DNA from: Rubrobacter taiwanensis
GTDB lineage: Bacteria > Actinomycetota > Rubrobacteria > Rubrobacterales > Rubrobacteraceae
Assembly: GCF_004337705.1 (NCBI RefSeq)
Contig: NZ_SKBU01000031.1
Span: 42,910 to 106,909, forward strand
Length of the DNA: 64,000 nucleotides
Direction of reading: 5' to 3'
The notes beneath the pieces are model-generated. The model was not told the DNA's origin and did not search any database. It saw only the letters and a program-made list of their open reading frames with translations. Positions 62,708-64,000 of this stretch are shown one piece after another. The position numbers were made by a program, and so were the translations under genes. The stretch's first letter is position 1. Each line of letters begins with the position of its first letter.

Positions 62708-64000
62708 ATGCGGGGTGTTGTGCTGAGCTCGGGAGACAGAGCGGGGCGGCTCCGGCGGGAGCTCGGGCGTTTCGACCGGCGGGTGTGGCTGCTCTTCGGG
62801 GCGATGCTGGCCTTCCGGTTCGGGCAGGGGCTCTACTACCCCTTCAGCACCATCTACTTCCACAATGTGGTGGGAATCCCGCTCTCGCTGGTAGGTGTGG
62901 GGCTGGCCGCGCTCTCGGCCGCTGCGGTGGTCTCCGGGTTCGTCTCCGGACCGCTCGCCGACCGCTACGGGCGCAAGCCGCTGATGGTTGTGGCTCTCTC
63001 CGGGAGTGCGTTCACCTTCGGCGCGTTCGCCTTCGTGCAGGGCTTCTACGGGTACCTGCTGGTCTCCATCGTGGCGGGGCTGGCGGGGCACGGGATGTTC
63101 GACGCCGCGCGCAACGCGATGGTCGCCGATGTGACGGAGGCGCACCTGCGCGCCCGGGCGTACGGGATCATCCGGGTGGGGGCGAACGTCGGGTGGGCTC
63201 TGGGACCGGCGGTCGCCGGGCTCGTGGCGGCCGCTTACGACACGGGCGGCGTCTACCGGGCGCTCTTCCTGGCGACCGGCGGGCTGATGGCTGTGGTGCT
63301 GGTCTCGCTCGCGCTGCTGGTGCGGGAGTCGCTGCCTGCGCCGGAGGATGCGGCTACGATGAGGGCTGCGCCGGCCGCCGGGCTTCGGGCGGCGCTCGCG
63401 GACTGGCCGTTCGTGCTCTTTTTAGGCTGCTGCGTGCTGCTCTACTACGTCTTTACGCAGAACTGGCAGGCGCTCCCGGTCTACTCCAAGAACTTCCTCG
63501 GGCTCCCGGACTGGCAGATCGGGCTGTTCTTGAGCGGCAACGGGGTGATGGTGATCCTGCTCCAGCTCCCGATAGCGCTCGCGCTGGACCGCCACAGGTC
63601 GAAGGTGGCCTCGCTGATCGTGGCGGCCGCCCTGTTCGCGGCGTCCTCGGTTACCCTGCTCCTCACGGAGTCTTTCTGGGGGGTCCTGCTGGCGTTCGCC
63701 GGATTCTTCACGCTGGCCGAGATGGTGCTGGAGGTGGCCGGAGCCGCTGCAGCAGCGGATCTCGCCCCGGCCAAATGGCGCGGGACGTACATGGCGCTCT
63801 TCGGGACCTGCTGGGGCGTGGCCTACGGGGTGAGCCCCATCGTCTCCGGCGTGCTGCTGGACGCGGCGCTGCCGGCCCTGATCTGGTGGCTGCAGCTCGG
63901 AGCGGTGTCGCTGGCCGCTCTGGGGTTGGCGTTGCTGGCCAGAAAAGAGCGCCGGGGGTGCGGGGCCGGGACGCCGGGGGGGGGGGGCGCGGAGGGTGTG
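62708..64000 (+). CDS. MFS transporter (3' end outside window)
   Basis: An open frame of at least 431 codons running off the window. It begins MRGVVLSSGDRAGRL and has about eleven hydrophobic segments. FVSGPLADRYGRKPLMVVAL near residue 80 is the classic MFS loop between helices 2 and 3, and ARAYGIIRVGANVGWALGPA follows. It resembles drug/metabolite exporters of the MFS_1 group. No Shine-Dalgarno precedes the ATG at 62708. The C-terminal tail contains a run of 12 G and no stop before position 64000, so the annotated end is provisional. Confidence 0.78.
   Translation, partial: MRGVVLSSGDRAGRLRRELGRFDRRVWLLFGAMLAFRFGQGLYYPFSTIYFHNVVGIPLSLVGVGLAALSAAAVVSGFVSGPLADRYGRKPLMVVALSGSAFTFGAFAFVQGFYGYLLVSIVAGLAGHGMFDAARNAMVADVTEAHLRARAYGIIRVGANVGWALGPAVAGLVAAAYDTGGVYRALFLATGGLMAVVLVSLALLVRESLPAPEDAATMRAAPAAGLRAALADWPFVLFLGCCVLLYYVFTQNWQALPVYSKNFLGLPDWQIGLFLSGNGVMVILLQLPIALALDRHRSKVASLIVAAALFAASSVTLLLTESFWGVLLAFAGFFTLAEMVLEVAGAAAAADLAPAKWRGTYMALFGTCWGVAYGVSPIVSGVLLDAALPALIWWLQLGAVSLAALGLALLARKERRGCGAGTPGGGGAEGV
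63976..63987. repeat. Homopolymer of twelve G near the 3' end of the MFS gene
   Basis: Twelve consecutive G lie just beyond the last predicted transmembrane helix. Such tracts can slip in replication or be miscounted in sequencing, and either would change the C terminus of the transporter. Confidence 0.9.

Overview
The window is high-GC DNA with GTG and TTG starts, strong AGGAGG-type ribosome binding sites and tightly overlapping genes. It fits an actinobacterium with a large aerobic CoA-linked aromatic catabolism, and Rubrobacter is my best guess. That guess rests on gene content and general recognition; no search was run. There are no rRNA, tRNA or CRISPR features and no gene-free stretch longer than 300 bases.

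Layout. 1-4700: end of a penicillin-acylase-family gene, a metallophosphoesterase, and a four-gene operon for a ula/sga-type PTS (IIC-IIB-IIA) with a UPF0309-like SIS sugar isomerase. 4760-12500: two fatty-acyl-CoA ligases (minus strand), an acyl-CoA dehydrogenase, a cardiolipin-synthase-like phospholipase D and a PaaH-like 3-hydroxyacyl-CoA dehydrogenase. 12500-22060: an aldehyde dehydrogenase, then a co-directional run of a phenylalanine-ammonia-lyase-like enzyme, a GNAT protein, an acyl-CoA ligase, a CocE-type hydrolase, a thiolase and an SDR. 22064-30876 (minus strand): an anthranilate-CoA type cluster with a 2-aminobenzoate-CoA ligase, a RidA protein, two acyl-CoA dehydrogenases, an enoyl-CoA hydratase, a MarR regulator, an SDR and the fused 2-aminobenzoyl-CoA monooxygenase/reductase. 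Divergent from it, 31135-38151 carries a Liv-type ABC importer, a benzoate-CoA ligase and an amidohydrolase. 38212-42845: a diguanylate cyclase and a TAXI-TRAP transporter with DUF1850. 43035-52638: a 13-gene paa operon (PaaA, split PaaD, two PaaB-like subunits, PaaC, crotonases, PaaY, aldehyde dehydrogenase, TetR, metallo-beta-lactamase fold protein, adenine-deaminase-like protein). 52635-64000: assorted genes, including a lipid kinase, an intact IS1634-type insertion sequence, a thioredoxin-like/ABC-2 fusion, MsrB, a DUF3105/DUF305 pair, an ArsR-type regulator and two MFS exporters.

How it fits together. Aromatic acids would be imported by the Liv or TRAP systems, activated by one of five acyl-CoA ligases, dearomatised by the PaaABC(D) epoxidase or the 2-aminobenzoyl-CoA monooxygenase/reductase, and degraded by the many beta-oxidation enzymes. 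Two regulatory signals can be read directly. A 14-bp palindrome close to ACTGACCGGTCAGT lies in three promoters: the aldehyde dehydrogenase at 12624, the ABC/benzoate-CoA ligase operon at 31135 and the paa operon at 43035. It is a likely operator set for the TetR protein encoded in the paa operon. A separate AT-rich 22-bp palindrome covers the -10 region of the anthranilate operon and is a likely site for the MarR protein encoded inside that operon.

The points most worth following are the three-promoter TetR operator set, the MarR palindrome, the split PaaD with tandem PaaB-like subunits, the RidA in the anthranilate cluster, the PaaY with one metal ligand replaced, the thioredoxin-like/ABC-2 fusion, and a group of apparently leaderless genes.
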